Shown one piece after another: positions 33,238 to 43,790 of a stretch of 64,000 nucleotides of DNA. The notes beneath the pieces are model-generated. The model saw only the letters and a list, made by a program, of their open reading frames with translations, was not told the DNA's origin and ran no database searches. Each line of letters begins with the position of its first letter. The stretch's first letter is position 1. A program made the position numbers and the translations under genes. Source of the stretch: Bicyclus anynana (lineage: Eukaryota > Arthropoda > Insecta > Lepidoptera > Nymphalidae); assembly GCF_947172395.1 (NCBI RefSeq), contig NC_069095.1:2666001-2730000 (forward strand). Reading direction: 5' to 3'.

Positions 33238-33435
33238 TATAGCTTGGCAAGTTCGTTGATGACACTCCAATGACATGCGGGCGACGAGGGGAAAGGACTG
33301 CGCGGGTATAAGGTCGTGCGCACGAGACAAAGGGAAGGACTGCGCGGGTATAAAGTCGCGCACGCAGGCCTCGCTAACCCCCTCCTGGCCCGCGCGGACC
33401 ATCAGGATCGTTACGTACAAATTTGCCAAGCTATA
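33238..33435. mobile_element. MITE family T with TATAGCTTGGC ends and internal repeat units
   Basis: Starts TATAGCTTGGCAAGTTCGTT and ends AATTTGCCAAGCTATA. The GC-rich interior carries two direct units, each with GGACTGCGCGGGTATAA and GTCG(T/C)GCGCAC-type sequence. A related copy is at 53674-53838. The target duplication is probably TA. Confidence 0.85.
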
Positions 33436-33555
33436 ATGGTATTTCTTTTAACTTGTCCAGTAGTTTATTATTATCCAGAAGCCTGTACAATGCAAATAAA
33501 CAAACCAACAATCAAATCTTTTAAAGTAACAAAGAAATATTATTTTAAAAGAGTC

Positions 33556-33894
33556 TAATATTTTGACGACCTCCGTGGCGCAGTGGTATGCGCGGTGGAT
33601 TTACAAGACGGAGGTCCTGGGTTCGATCCCCGGCTGGGCAGATTGAGATATTCTTAATTGGTCCAGGTCTGGCTGGTGGGAGGCTTCGGCCGTGGCTAGT
33701 TACCACCCTACCGGCAAAGACGTACCGCCAAGCGATTTAGCGTTCCGGTACGATGCCGTGTAGAAACCGAAAGGGGTGTGGATTTTCATCCTCCTTCTAA
33801 CAAGTTAGCCCGCTTCCATCTTAGACTGCATCATCACTTACCATCAGGTGAGATTGTAGTCAAGGGCTAACTTGTAAAGAATAAAAAAAAAAAA
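33556..33894 (+). mobile_element. SINE family B, full length with poly(A)
   Basis: tRNA-like head with an A-box (TGGCGCAGTGGTATGCG) and a strong B-box (GGGTTCGATCCCC). Then a body with GCTTCGGCCGTGGCTAGTTA and GGTGTGGATTTTCATCC, the 3' block GTAGTCAAGGGCTAACTTGT and an A-rich tail. Direct repeats AAAAGAGTC occur at 33547-33555 and 33895-33903. It is not a tRNA gene: the head lacks a closed acceptor stem and is fused to the SINE body. Confidence 0.92.
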
Positions 33895-33903
33895 AAAAGA
33901 GTC

Positions 33904-34812
33904 AAACTTCTTATTTACGAGTAGATATCCACCGCTTGACAAATTTATGATATTTTTTAAAGACCTGAATTTAGGTTGATGATTTGAAGTCACATTTTAA
34001 GTTATTAATAATTTGTTTATAAGTTTAAAGTTTTTGATACAATCTAATCAGGAGTTTGCAAAAAGCCTTACACAATCCTTTATATGCAAATAACTGAAAG
34101 CTCTGCTTTATTACAAGTTTACCGTTATTTTGAAAAACTTTTGGGCAAAATACAACATTGGCATATTGGTTTATATGTTCCTACCTACGTTGCTTGCAAT
34201 TCGGTAGTGTACAGGTGGCTTAAATAGCTTTCTAGGTATCCATATAACTCTATACACAGCTTTTAAACGCGATACACCCATAGCACACAACGTTTCAACG
34301 AAATTGTTACAGTTAACAATTCTATGAACAGAGCAAGGTCATATCGGAGACCAGACTATTGATATTTCGAGTCAATAGTCAGAGTCAATATCTCACGAGC
34401 CCGTGGCGACCAATATTTGCCTCCAATACACACAATATTACCACTTATCTCTTAACAACAAGCATCGAAAACATCTCACAAAGATCTTTTCCGAAGAATC
34501 GTACTAACTTATTGACACTGCTCGATATCGTTGCGTACTATTGAACCTTTATACGAAATATACACTAATCTTATGTTCATAACCCTCAGACTATATTTAT
34601 AAACAGAATATTGCGGCATTTTGTCGAATATTATTATAGCGTAATATATTCAATCTTAGAGTTACACCCATCCTATATTCTCATCATATGATTGTTTGTC
34701 AAAGACTAGGAGCCTGCTTAATCATGGTGCTCTATTACCTACCTGCTTATTTTCCTACGAAAAATTGGTGATTGACTTTCTCTTGGTTTAGCCTGAGGTT
34801 CAGTGATAATGT
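33904..34812. other. No recognisable feature
   Basis: AT-rich DNA; no supported gene or repeat. Confidence 0.5.
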
Positions 34813-34973
34813 TATGCACGCCATTGACGATCATTATTCTCACGTTACTGCAGCACCCGCGACTAAGTATAACTGATCGTGTATTGATCACTGGGTGCAT
34901 GACGGCTCTACTTATGCAACGCTGTCGTTTGCGCTGCAGAAACGTGAGAATAATTGAACGTCAATGGCTGACT
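34813..34973 (+). mobile_element. Palindromic MITE family P, copy 1
   Basis: Ends are mutually inverted over about 40 bp: TATGCACGCCATTGACG...TTATTCTCACGTTACTGCAGC at the left, and GCTGCAGAAACGTGAGAATAA...CGTCAATGGCTGAC at the right. The centre holds ACTGATCGTGTATTG. The partner copy is inverted at 35226. Confidence 0.85.
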
Positions 34974-35225
34974 TTGTACTTGTAACTATTATCCAGTAAT
35001 ATAATTAATATGTATAACAAGTTAAGTAGTATGTTACGTATAACATTTATTTAATTCTCACTTATCGTTTTCTACGCTACATTGTAACACAACGTTTTAC
35101 TTATTGGAAATATCTACGATGGTTGATCCACGGCCGAAGTCTACCATGATCCAATTTAAAAATAAGTAATACACATAATTATTGATTCAAGCTGGCATTT
35201 AGCAATTAAATCCAAGACCTATCAA
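34974..35225. other. Spacer between two inverted MITEs
   Basis: About 250 bp of AT-rich DNA without a recognisable feature. It would form the loop of the large inverted structure. Confidence 0.6.
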
Positions 35226-35392
35226 GTCAGCCATTGACGGTCAATTATTCTCACGTTTCTGCAGCGCAAACGGCAGCGAAGACGTTTCATAAGTCGAGCT
35301 GTCATGCACGCAGCGACCAATACACGATTAGTTATAGCCGTGGGTGCTGCAAAAACGTGACAATAATTATTGGTCATCAATGGCGTGCATTA
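35226..35392 (-). mobile_element. Palindromic MITE family P, copy 2 (inverted)
   Basis: Reverse complement of copy 1 with scattered differences: GTCAGCCATTGACGGTCAAT at the left and CATCAATGGCGTGCATTA at the right. The central ATACACGATTAGTTATA corresponds to TATAACTGATCGTGTAT in copy 1. Confidence 0.85.
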
Positions 35393-36030
35393 AGTGCGTG
35401 TAAGCCTTACTAATTGAAATAAACAAAACAGACTATTTTTCACGGTTTTAATTTAAAATCTTCGGTAGCAGATAGATGCCACAGTAAATATATCTTTACT
35501 CTGTAGATACAGTGTTAAAATTGAGACGCTCTATGATTGATTGTTCATAACTTTTTATTACCAAGACGTTACTTGAACAGAAGCCGATTATCAACTCAAC
35601 TAAATTCCCCAAAAACCACAAAAAGCGAGTTTTTTTCACTTCTATTTGTTCAAACTGCTTTACAATACAGTAGACTGTATTGGCACTGTTGTGTACAAAC
35701 TTGGGCCTTCTATCCAAAACTTTGAGTTGACAAACTGGAACGAATCTCGCTATTCGGAAGCCCTGTAATTGAAACAGTTCAACGTAAAACTGTAAAACAG
35801 AGCAATACAATACTGGCAGCCAGAATTGAAAACCAAAAAGTATTTCAAACAATTGTATAAGCTGTAACCGAAGGCTTTTATTGCCCATACATAATTGGCT
35901 GGACTCTTGCACTTGGACTAAGAAATAAGATGTCATGTTTAGATTTAATGTTAAGGGTTCCGTGATTTCAACCAAAATTTGCTATTAAAATATTTCGTAC
36001 ACCTTGACCCTGTCAAGGTTACCTTTAGTT
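35393..36030. other. No supported gene
   Basis: A 159-codon open frame on the minus strand (35496-35975) starts at a TTG codon, has no recognisable domain, and is treated as chance or transposon debris. Confidence 0.45.
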
Positions 36031-36342
36031 CATCATTATCATTAGCAACCCATATTCGGCTCAAGGCTAAGCACGACTCTCCTCTAATTCTAAGAGGGAT
36101 TAGGCCTATAGTCCACCACGCTGGCCCAAAGCACATTGGCAGACTTTACACATGTAATTAAGAAAATTCTCAGGTATGCAGGTTTCCTCACGATGTCTAT
36201 CCTTCACCGTTTGAGACATGTAATATTTAATTTCTTAAAATACACATACACAATTGTAAAGTTGGTGTTGCATGCCTCGGACCGTATTCGAACCTATACC
36301 CTCCGAATTGACGGCAGAGGTCATATACACTGGGCTATCACG
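36031..36342 (-). mobile_element. SINE family A, full length
   Basis: Complete from the CATCATTATCATTAGC tail to the head. The B-box complement reads ATTCGAACCTA. Diverged: CAAGGCTAAGCACGAC in place of CACTGCTGAGCTCGAG. Confidence 0.92.
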
Positions 36343-37181
36343 GCAAATCAGCATTTTTACAATCAGCTGATCTGGTACCATTTTCTAAGATAAGAATGGA
36401 TTCTTGGTGTTTCTATTACTTACCTACTGCTTATGTTTTACGTTCTTGATCTTAGATTGCCCGGGTAACAATATAGACACAGGCATCAGACTCAACAATA
36501 ATGTTAAACTGGCAATGCAATCTACAGCACAACACTCTTATTATTATGTCCTTGGCAATTTAATTGACATATCAATTAATGTAAGTAAATCTAACACTAT
36601 AAACACACCACGACAGTTAATATAACATAATATAAGGCCAAGAATCTTAATACTATATAGAGATCAAGCTATATTTATATGCATGTAAAAATAAAACTTT
36701 ATATTGATATCATACGAGTGTAGGCAGCGAACAAGTATCGAACAATTTTATTTGCATGAAATAAATACATAAACATCCTTCTCTTTTCTCTCTTAGAGAG
36801 ATTATTAACAAAAGGAGGCATCATTTTCTCATTTTACTATATAAAGCCGCTTTATTAAGTTGCTATAAAAGTGATATACATAAAAATAAATTAACTAAAT
36901 GTATTAACTAATTAAAACTAATACTTATTACCTAAGGTAAGATATTTGTATACTAATAGCATTAACAACTGAGTCTTAGGGCCATAAATCATTTCTCTAT
37001 ATCTATCTCGCTTGCACTTATGGGTCTTATGGAGCCGTCTAGTGAAGGGTGTAACAATGAAAGACATATTATCGATAAGTAAAGTTTATTATCGTATCTT
37101 GTTCACAAAATTAAAAAAATTAACAATATTTGATTTAATATAATACATATTTCATATTATATAATTATTAACTAAATAAAA
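36343..37181. other. AT-rich; possible 3' flank of the acidic exon
   Basis: Contains AATAAA on the minus strand at 37090-37085 and a TATCGATA palindrome at 37070-37077. A TATATAAA at about 36838 on the + strand has no associated gene. Confidence 0.4.
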
Positions 37182-37222
37182 TTAATCTTCATCTGAGTCT
37201 TCATCATCAGAATCTTCGTCTT
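37182..37222 (-). CDS. Possible 3'-terminal exon with an acidic C-terminus
   Basis: On the minus strand, TTTGGCAG (AG at 37224-37223) could be a 3' splice site. After it one frame reads EDEDSDDEDSDED then TAA (37184-37182), the first codon being split across the junction. A branch-point-like TACTAAT lies about 25 nt upstream of the AG. An AATAAA follows at 37090-37085, about 95 nt after the stop. In-frame stops upstream and no ATG mean it cannot be a complete gene on its own. Acidic D/E/S tails end many nuclear proteins, so function cannot be inferred. No upstream exon was recognised. Chance remains possible because the segment is only 41 nt. Confidence 0.35.
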
Positions 37223-38146
37223 CTGCCAAATTTATTATATATTAGTATCCATAGTGCGCAACGAGTAACACATGAATGTATTTATTTAATTGCAGTAAAC
37301 ACATTTATAGCAAAAAAAATACGCAATGCAATTACATTAGAAACCGACCAATCAGAATCGTCCAAATCATTATTGACTCATCATTAGCACGTGCGCAGGT
37401 AGCCGTTTATCGATAATTAGGGTGCGCAGGTAGGCGCGCTGCACATTCCTATCTTTTTTGACTTTTATGACCGGACGACTCAGATGATAATGCGCATACT
37501 ATAGTTACATATTTTAATACGTTGCTAATTTACGGATCTCTAAAACAAACGAAATAATAATTCAAAAATGTGCGGCTCTATTGGTTTTAGGATATGCAAT
37601 AAATTCTTTTGAAATCCGTCGGACTGCAATAAAACAGGGACCGTCTCCACTTAGACAAAAGAAGCCTACCGCAATTATGTATTGCCACCATAAATACACC
37701 AAAACTATTGTCTTTTTACACCATAGAGTACGCTTGTCAACACCGCAGTTAATGGGGGTTTTAAGCCAAAACTATTTGCCTTAAGAAAGACTTTCTTTGA
37801 AAATAAATAACTTAATTTTATGACACAGTTGTAAATCTTAACAATATGTAAGTTTTGCTTTTGCAATATTTGTAAACTAATAATAGGAAATGTTTATAAA
37901 TAAAGCATGCACTACCATAAAATATACCTTTTGTACACTTTATTACTACTGTTATTAATGCTATATAAACTAACTGTTCTACTTGTGTACATAAAAACTA
38001 TTGTATGTATATTTTATTATTTAAATCAAAGTATCTCTAAGTAGTAGTGAATGGCAGGACAGATTTTATTGGATTCCTTCTGAAATGCATTAGCGAAGTA
38101 AGCGAAAACTCTTTTATCTTATTTTGAAGTATTCTAATACATTTCT
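37223..38146. other. No gene called; GC-richer patch with a DREF-like site
   Basis: 37380-37460 contains GTGCGCAGGTAG twice around a TATCGATA (37408-37415). The rest is AT-rich. A 67-codon frame at 37581-37784 has no recognisable domain. Confidence 0.4.
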
Positions 38147-38447
38147 TTATCAACCCATATTCGGCTCACTGCTGAGCTCGAGTCTCCTCTCAGAATGAGA
38201 GGGGTTAGGCCAATAGTCCACCACGCTGGCCCAATGCGGATTGGCAGACTTCACACACGCAGAGAAGTAAGAAAATTCAGTCCTGCATGGTTTCCTCACG
38301 ATGTTTTCCTTCACCGTTTGAAACACGTGATATTTAATTTCTTAAAATGCACACAACTGAAAAGTTGGAGTTGCATGCCCCGGACCGGATTCGCACCCAA
38401 ACCCTCCGGAATCGGAGGCAGAGGTCATATCCACTGCGCTATCACGT
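38147..38447 (-). mobile_element. SINE family A, full length
   Basis: All blocks are intact, including GGATTCGCACCC (B-box complement with one change) and GTCATATCCACTGCGCTATC (A-box side). Confidence 0.94.
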
Positions 38448-38719
38448 AATAATCTAATGCATATCTAATACATTTACAGCTAGAAAACCTCAATGAACTT
38501 ACATTTTAATGCAATGCTTCTTAACGCTACTTTAAAATTACTTAGTAAAAAACCAATTTTACATGAAAGGAGTTATAGAATATATTTGCTTAGTAGATTG
38601 CCACGCTCTAACTCATCAATATATTATGTTTTATCATCAATACATATAAATCAAATGAAAGGGTCTGTCTGTGATTTTAAAATGCCTATAGTTATACAAT
38701 ACTAAAACATAAACAAACT
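38448..38719. other. No recognisable feature
   Basis: Short AT-rich interval between repeats. Confidence 0.5.
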
Positions 38720-38912
38720 ATGTCAGTCTGTTTGTCCGGAGTTATCTCTGTAACAGCTAAACTGATCTTAATCTTTCTTGGAACTAAGAAGAATGAAGAT
38801 CGTTTGGGAGACTAACTGAAAATCAAATCAACTTTGTATCCCGGAAAAAACCATAGGTTTTGTAAAAATTTCACTTCACGCGGACGAAGTCGCAAACAAC
38901 TGCTAGTAAGAT
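38720..38912 (-). repeat. Family G repeat copy
   Basis: From GTCTGTTTGTCCGGAGTTAT to CACTTCACGCGGACGAAGTC, in reverse orientation. It carries the CCCGGAAAAAACCATAGG block. Confidence 0.75.
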
Positions 38913-39367
38913 ATAAAATCGATTTGTCTCACATACCATTTGTTATTATCATATCATTTACAAGTTCTTTTATTCGACCATAACGTTATCTCCAGAACAA
39001 ATTCGGCATGTCAAACCTAAAAGCCAACAATCACGCTTATAAAATAAGACGTACCTATCTCACAAAGTGGCAACGTTGAACTTTAAGAGCATTTTTAGAG
39101 ATAATCGGCACGAAATATAGCCGCGCGCCTCGATAAAGCCTCCGAACAGGTACTCCCAAGGCACGTCTCGAGTCAAATAACCTGAGACGGCCGAAACAGA
39201 GAGGCTTTGTGCTAAAAACGTCGACCCCTTATCTTCGTAGACGGGCGCGCCATAGAGCCATGTACGTGAAGAAGTTTGTCTATTAGATCATTTGTTTCCG
39301 TAAAAATATATACATAAGTAACTATATACTATGTTTATAGTAGCGATGTTTTGTTACGATGTCCTTA
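38913..39367. other. No gene; CpG-richer patch at 39110-39270
   Basis: The patch contains CGCGCGCCTCG and ACGGGCGCGCC but no coding frame I recognise. Confidence 0.4.
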
Positions 39368-39485
39368 CAACTCGACAGTGTGTAAGATGCAAACGTAATT
39401 CGTCTGCCACTCTCTGTCTAACACGAAACTATAGAGAGGAAGATATATGTAGAGATAAGTTCGAAACTGCCATTGTCGAGTTTTA
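39368..39485. mobile_element. Small MITE with AACTCGACARTG ends
   Basis: TACAACTCGACAGTG at the left pairs with CATTGTCGAGTTTTA at the right. The interior CACTCTCTGTC...AGAGAGGAAGA...GAGATAAG resembles the elements at 9943 and 10336. Confidence 0.6.
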
Positions 39486-39554
39486 AAATAAAAAAATTAA
39501 TCGTCAAGAACTTCATGTTCTTCTTACTTTTACTTTGTTCATAGTGTCAGTATC

Positions 39555-39835
39555 ATCATCACCATTACGGGGAAGAGGGACTATAGAGCTTAGACCCGCT
39601 ACGCTCATCTAATGCAGGCTGGTGGGCTGATAATGTTAAATTTTGTGACGACCACACGAAGGCCTAACGTTCTCTGGGGCACGGGGTATATATAACATCA
39701 CAAAATTCCGGGCTTATAATATTATGATAATTTATGAATAAAAAGAAAAGCTTAGTATGCCCGACCCAAGGATTCGAACCCAAAACTTCTTGATACGAAG
39801 GCACTTAATTATGCTAACCACTGATCCATTGGATA
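39555..39835 (-). mobile_element. SINE family D, full length
   Basis: On the minus strand a tRNA-like head has an A-box region (CAGTGGTTAGCATAATTAAG) and a B-box (GGGTTCGAATCC). The body includes GGGGCACGGGG (as + strand) and the GGCTGGTGGGCTGATAATGT 3' part. Confidence 0.8.
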
Positions 39836-39914
39836 GTTAAAATTTTTAACAATGCTTATATTTTAAAATTTAAACAAGAGTTATTCATATTTATTTATTA
39901 TGAAAATTCACCTG

Positions 39915-40010
39915 ATACAATGTCGGAGTACGCCCGACTAGTTTCGAACCCATACGGGGCCCTTAGTTATGAGCTGGTTCTTGCAACGCGGCACGTGAAT
40001 TTTAGCCGTT
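39915..40010 (-). mobile_element. Family F retroposon fragment
   Basis: GGAGTACGCCCGACTAGTTT, CCCATACGGGGCCCTTAG and TGGTTCTTGCAACGCGGCAC match the 32967 copy. Immediately after, GTGAATTTTAGCCGTTT is the family end in inverted orientation, suggesting a rearranged copy. Confidence 0.7.
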
Positions 40011-40544
40011 TAATAATGTTTAGAGACATGAATTATTATTATTTACTGCAAGCATCTGCTCAGCATATGGAGTAAGTATGATAAAAGTGGGGAGAAGACA
40101 TCTTCAGGTTTCAAGGATCAGCTTGACATTAAGATATACGAGTGGTTTACCGAAAAACAGGAATCCATTGCTTCCGATCAAACTGAATCTGTACAAATAG
40201 CTTCATGGTACAAAATCTACCATCTAATTAGCCATGAAAACATTTTAATTTACATTACACCTACACTGTCAACAATTTCAAAATTATAATTAATGTATAT
40301 GACTGTCCACTTAAAAAGTTTCCATGTTAATGATATTATCATTAAGTTTAATGTGTTATGGCGGACCGTCAGCTTAGTGAAATATGTTCACAGGAAACTT
40401 GTTTTTCATTATTATGATAATATTTTACGCCTTAAATATTATAACTGTGTTTATAAAGACATTTCATAATGTTGCCTACGTTTTGTGCAATGGTTATTTT
40501 GTGTAAGACACCTTTTTAACCCCAAAAAGATGGGTGTTATAAGT
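40011..40544. other. No recognisable feature
   Basis: AT-rich; nothing supported. Confidence 0.5.
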
Positions 40545-40715
40545 TTGACGTGTCTGTCTGTCTTTCTGTTTGTCTGTGTGTCTGTCAGTCTGTCTGTGGC
40601 ACAAAAGCTGTCGAATGGATGAACCGATTTCAATTTAGTTTTTTTTTGTATTAAAGGTCACTTATGTGCGAGTGTTTTTAGACATGTTTGATGAAAATTG
40701 GTTGAGCCGTTTAAA
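40545..40715 (+). repeat. Dispersed repeat with (GTCT)n start
   Basis: An imperfect (GTCT)n stretch (40550-40598) is followed by GAATGGATGAACCGATTTCA and GAAAATTGGTTGAGCCG. This is a sequence type I know as common in lepidopteran genomes and probably retrotransposon-derived. Confidence 0.6.
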
Positions 40716-41082
40716 AGATGTGGTTAGTAAAAGTGGAGTAGACAAAATGTCTGCAAAAATACTCGAGAACACTGAAAGGAAATATCGATGACTTGATCGA
40801 GAGTGTAATTAACAATTTCATGACCTTAGGGGGTTTTTCAAAATTTCAATTTTATGTTACTTATTTAAAAATGAGGTACAGCCTTTATGTATACAATGTA
40901 ATATTCATGACTTTTATGTAGTATTGAATAGTTTTTATAAAAAAAGTATATTTAAGAGTATTACATACACATCAAACCTTGTATAAAAATCTTGTATGAT
41001 AATATTAGGTACCTACCTAGTTTAAGGTTGCCTTCTAAGTTTTATAATAAAATGGTTTAATATTTTCATAAAACCTTACTCT
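40716..41082. other. No recognisable feature
   Basis: AT-rich; nothing supported. Confidence 0.5.
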
Positions 41083-41205
41083 GAATGTGTGGATTTTCAT
41101 CCTACTCCTAACAAGCTAGCCCGCTTCCATCAAAGATTACATCGTCACTTATCACCCGGTGAGATTGTAATCAAGGGCTCATTTGCAAAGAATAAAATAA
41201 AAAAC
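41083..41205 (+). mobile_element. SINE family B 3' end
   Basis: TGTGGATTTTCATCCTACTC...CTAGCCCGCTTCCATC...GGTGAGATTGTAATCAAGGG with an A-rich end. The 5' half is missing. Confidence 0.85.
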
Positions 41206-41399
41206 CTGTACCTACGTATTGTATTTTGTAAAAATTTCTAAATTTCAATGTTACCCACGTGGGGTGATGTACTCGATTAATTTTAATAATTATACTATAT
41301 ATAACTATTATACAACATTCAATACCGAATTATCTACACAATTTTTTTTATAAAGGAATGATTTGTATTTTTGTATGTAACAAATAAAGTCAAAATTTA

Positions 41400-41835
41400 C
41401 AGAACCGATTTAAAAAATTTTTTGACTAATAAAAATCTACATTATCAGGTAGTAACATAGGCTATATTTTATTCCCATATTTCCACGGAAATCGGAACTA
41501 AGCAAGTTAAACCGCGAGATTCTCCTATCTCTACTACTATTAATCTAATAAAGAGGTAGTTTGTGGTGTTGCAGGATAATTTCTGGAACTGGACCGATTT
41601 TGAAAATGCTTTTACCACTAGAAAACGACTTTATTTGTAAGTGAAACGTATTATATATATTATAAAGCTGAAGAGTTTGTTTGTTTGGTTGAATGCTCTA
41701 ATCTCGGAAACTACTAGTACGATTTGAAAAAATCTTTCAGTGTTAGATAGCCCATTTATCGAGGAAGGCTATAGATTAATATTATCGTCATATTCTTACG
41801 GGAACGAGAACCACGCAGGTGAAACCGCGCGGCGT
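41400..41835 (-). repeat. Two or three adjoining degraded family G-like repeats
   Basis: 41455-41520 (TAGGCTATATTTTATTCCCA, AACCGCGAGATTCTCC), 41545-41640 (AATAAAGAGGTAGTTTG...GGACCGATTTTGAAAATG) and 41650-41835 (AAAGCTGAAGAGTTTGTTTG...TTCAGTGTTAGATAGCCCAT...GTGAAACCGCGCGG). The last matches 61488-61680 in opposite orientation. Confidence 0.7.
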
Positions 41836-41856
41836 TAGCTATAGTATTAAAATAAT

Positions 41857-42160
41857 TCAGAAATTATTCATCTTTTCTTTAACACGAAAAGATTTATTGC
41901 GAATATTTATAATGGAATACTCTCTCAAAATAGCTTTTGAGTGTTTCTTTCTCAAAATAGGATATCTATCAAGCGAAACGCATTTCCATATTCGTGCCGT
42001 GTCTCTCGGCTTCATGTCTATCGCTGGATCCAGCTTCTTGGAGCTTCGCACGAAGTCATCATTCATACGCCATGATATCATCGTCGCTGGCCAAGACCTG
42101 CTTGTTAACAATAAAAACCTTATCCTTACCTTACGCCAGCGGTTCTCAAACTTTGAACTA
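41857..42160 (-). mobile_element. Possible hAT-type transposon remnant
   Basis: CAGCGGTTCTCAAACTTT at 42137-42154 resembles the terminal inverted repeat of many hAT elements. Beside it, open frames exist on both strands of 41857-42111; the minus one includes DDFVRSSKKLDPAIDMKP, which I do not recognise. The facing inverted repeat was not found, so the assignment is tentative. Confidence 0.3.
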
Positions 42161-42486
42161 CTAATAAATCAATCGACTAAAATCGTGTTCATGGTGATTA
42201 AGTACAAAAAGTAACTGTTAATTTATTAAAATAATCATGATATAACTTGTATTAATCTATCTCTTAATTATAATTAATCTTCTATATGAAACTAAAAAAA
42301 ATATTTGTGATGATTTTTCATATTCATTACACCGATCTCCTTTAATAAGAAATGAATGATTCATCTATTTCTATACTTATAATAAATATGTAAAGAGGTC
42401 CATTCTGTACATGAAAAATATTTCCAAAATAACTATTAATGATCGATACTGATGCCGAAAATGCAATCAGTAAAACTGTCTGACTG
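42161..42486. other. No recognisable feature
   Basis: AT-rich; nothing supported. Confidence 0.5.
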
Positions 42487-42541
42487 TCTGTATGTTTGTA
42501 ATAGAAACAAAAATACTTTGTTTCTATTACAAACATACAGA
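42487..42541. repeat. Perfect 25-bp inverted repeat (hairpin), 5-nt loop
   Basis: TCTGTATGTTTGTAATAGAA...(42487-42511) pairs without mismatch with 42517-42541; the loop is AATAC. The left side continues a CTGTCTGACTGTCTG repeat-like stretch. Confidence 0.95.
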
Positions 42542-43511
42542 TTTTAACGAAACTTGGTACAATTTCTTGGTACAACTTCATACTTCTGGGCAGGTTATGA
42601 AGTTCGATCATTATTATATGAATCGCTTCATTCGAAGATACAAATAACTGGAAGAGGAATTATACATATTCATAATAATAAGATTATACTGAAAAAATGT
42701 GTCAAACATTCCGTTTGGGAATCATTGTTCTCAAAATGAATCTTGAGAAAACTTCCAGAGTGTAGTTTAGCCGATTCACGACACAAATGTTGGCTAGCAT
42801 TAAAACGGTGGCCATTGTCCGTTTTGTAAATGTCACTTACTGTGTTGTATGATTCATTGATATGTGCCGCGTTCCTACATAATAGGGCCCTTATTTTGTA
42901 GTCTGCGTACCTTATAATGTGTATAACATGATCACATTCTCCCTGTGTGGCCAGCTTAACAAGTCTGAAAATGTTGTGACGATCTCCCAAGATTGTGTTT
43001 CTCTGTGGATTGAAATAAACCAGATCTTGTTTTTAACCGTCTTCAGTAAAAAGAGGTTATAGAGGGCTCGCATATACCCAGGCATAAAAGGTATCCACAT
43101 AATAATTATTTAGAATTAAATAAATAACTATTTTCTCAAAAGCTTATTTACACTAGGTATACTGAAACGAATTTTTTGAAATTTTTTTTTGTCTGTTTGT
43201 GTGGGTTAATCTCTGGAATCTGAATAATATAATTATTTTATATTTAGTTGACCTTGCATTTTGGTAATTATAGAGCTTTTAACAGCAGCTTTCGTCAGGC
43301 ATGAGGCTTAAAACCTACGCCAAAAACTCACTGACATAGGCATTTACGCGTATGTTGCTTGGTTTTATGCAATGGTTTTTCACTTAACTTCAAGTGAGCC
43401 AGATGGCTTGTACCGTCAATATACTTGTAGGCAGTGGTGTAACTATAATGGTTGACAATATGCAATGGGTTCACGTTTAATGGCGCTCTGAGGCCTAGTT
43501 CAGACGTTATC
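42542..43511. other. No gene called
   Basis: Open frames of about 60-106 codons on both strands (for example 42670-42990) lack recognisable domains. 43145-43230 looks like a repeat fragment (GTCTGTTTGTGTGGGTTAAT). Confidence 0.4.
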
Positions 43512-43790
43512 TCATCATTAACACCCCATATCTGTCTTACTATTGAGCACGAGTCTTCTCGCAGAATGAAAGGGGTTAGGCCTTAGTCAACCACGCTGGC
43601 CCAATATGGTGTGACAGACTTCACACACGTAGAGAATTAAGAAAATTCTAAGGTATGCAGGTTTTTCCTTCACCGTTTGAGACACGTGATAATTAATTTC
43701 TTAAAATGCACATAACTTTCTGGACTGGACCGGATTCGATACTATGCCCTCCGAAATCAGAGGCAGTGGTCATATCCACTGGGCTATCAC
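43512..43790 (-). mobile_element. SINE family A, near full length
   Basis: Blocks are in order with deletions in the middle and a diverged B-box complement (GGATTCGATACTATG). A 142-codon frame starting in its head (43744) is chimeric with unique DNA and not supported. Confidence 0.9.

Noticed and set aside
33576..33660. Apparent tRNA gene
   Set aside because: Good A and B boxes but no closing acceptor stem; the sequence continues as a SINE body with a poly(A) end and flanking direct repeats.
35496..35975. 159-codon minus-strand frame
   Set aside because: Begins at TTG, has no signal, domain or repeat-family match I recognise, and sits in intergenic DNA between mobile elements.
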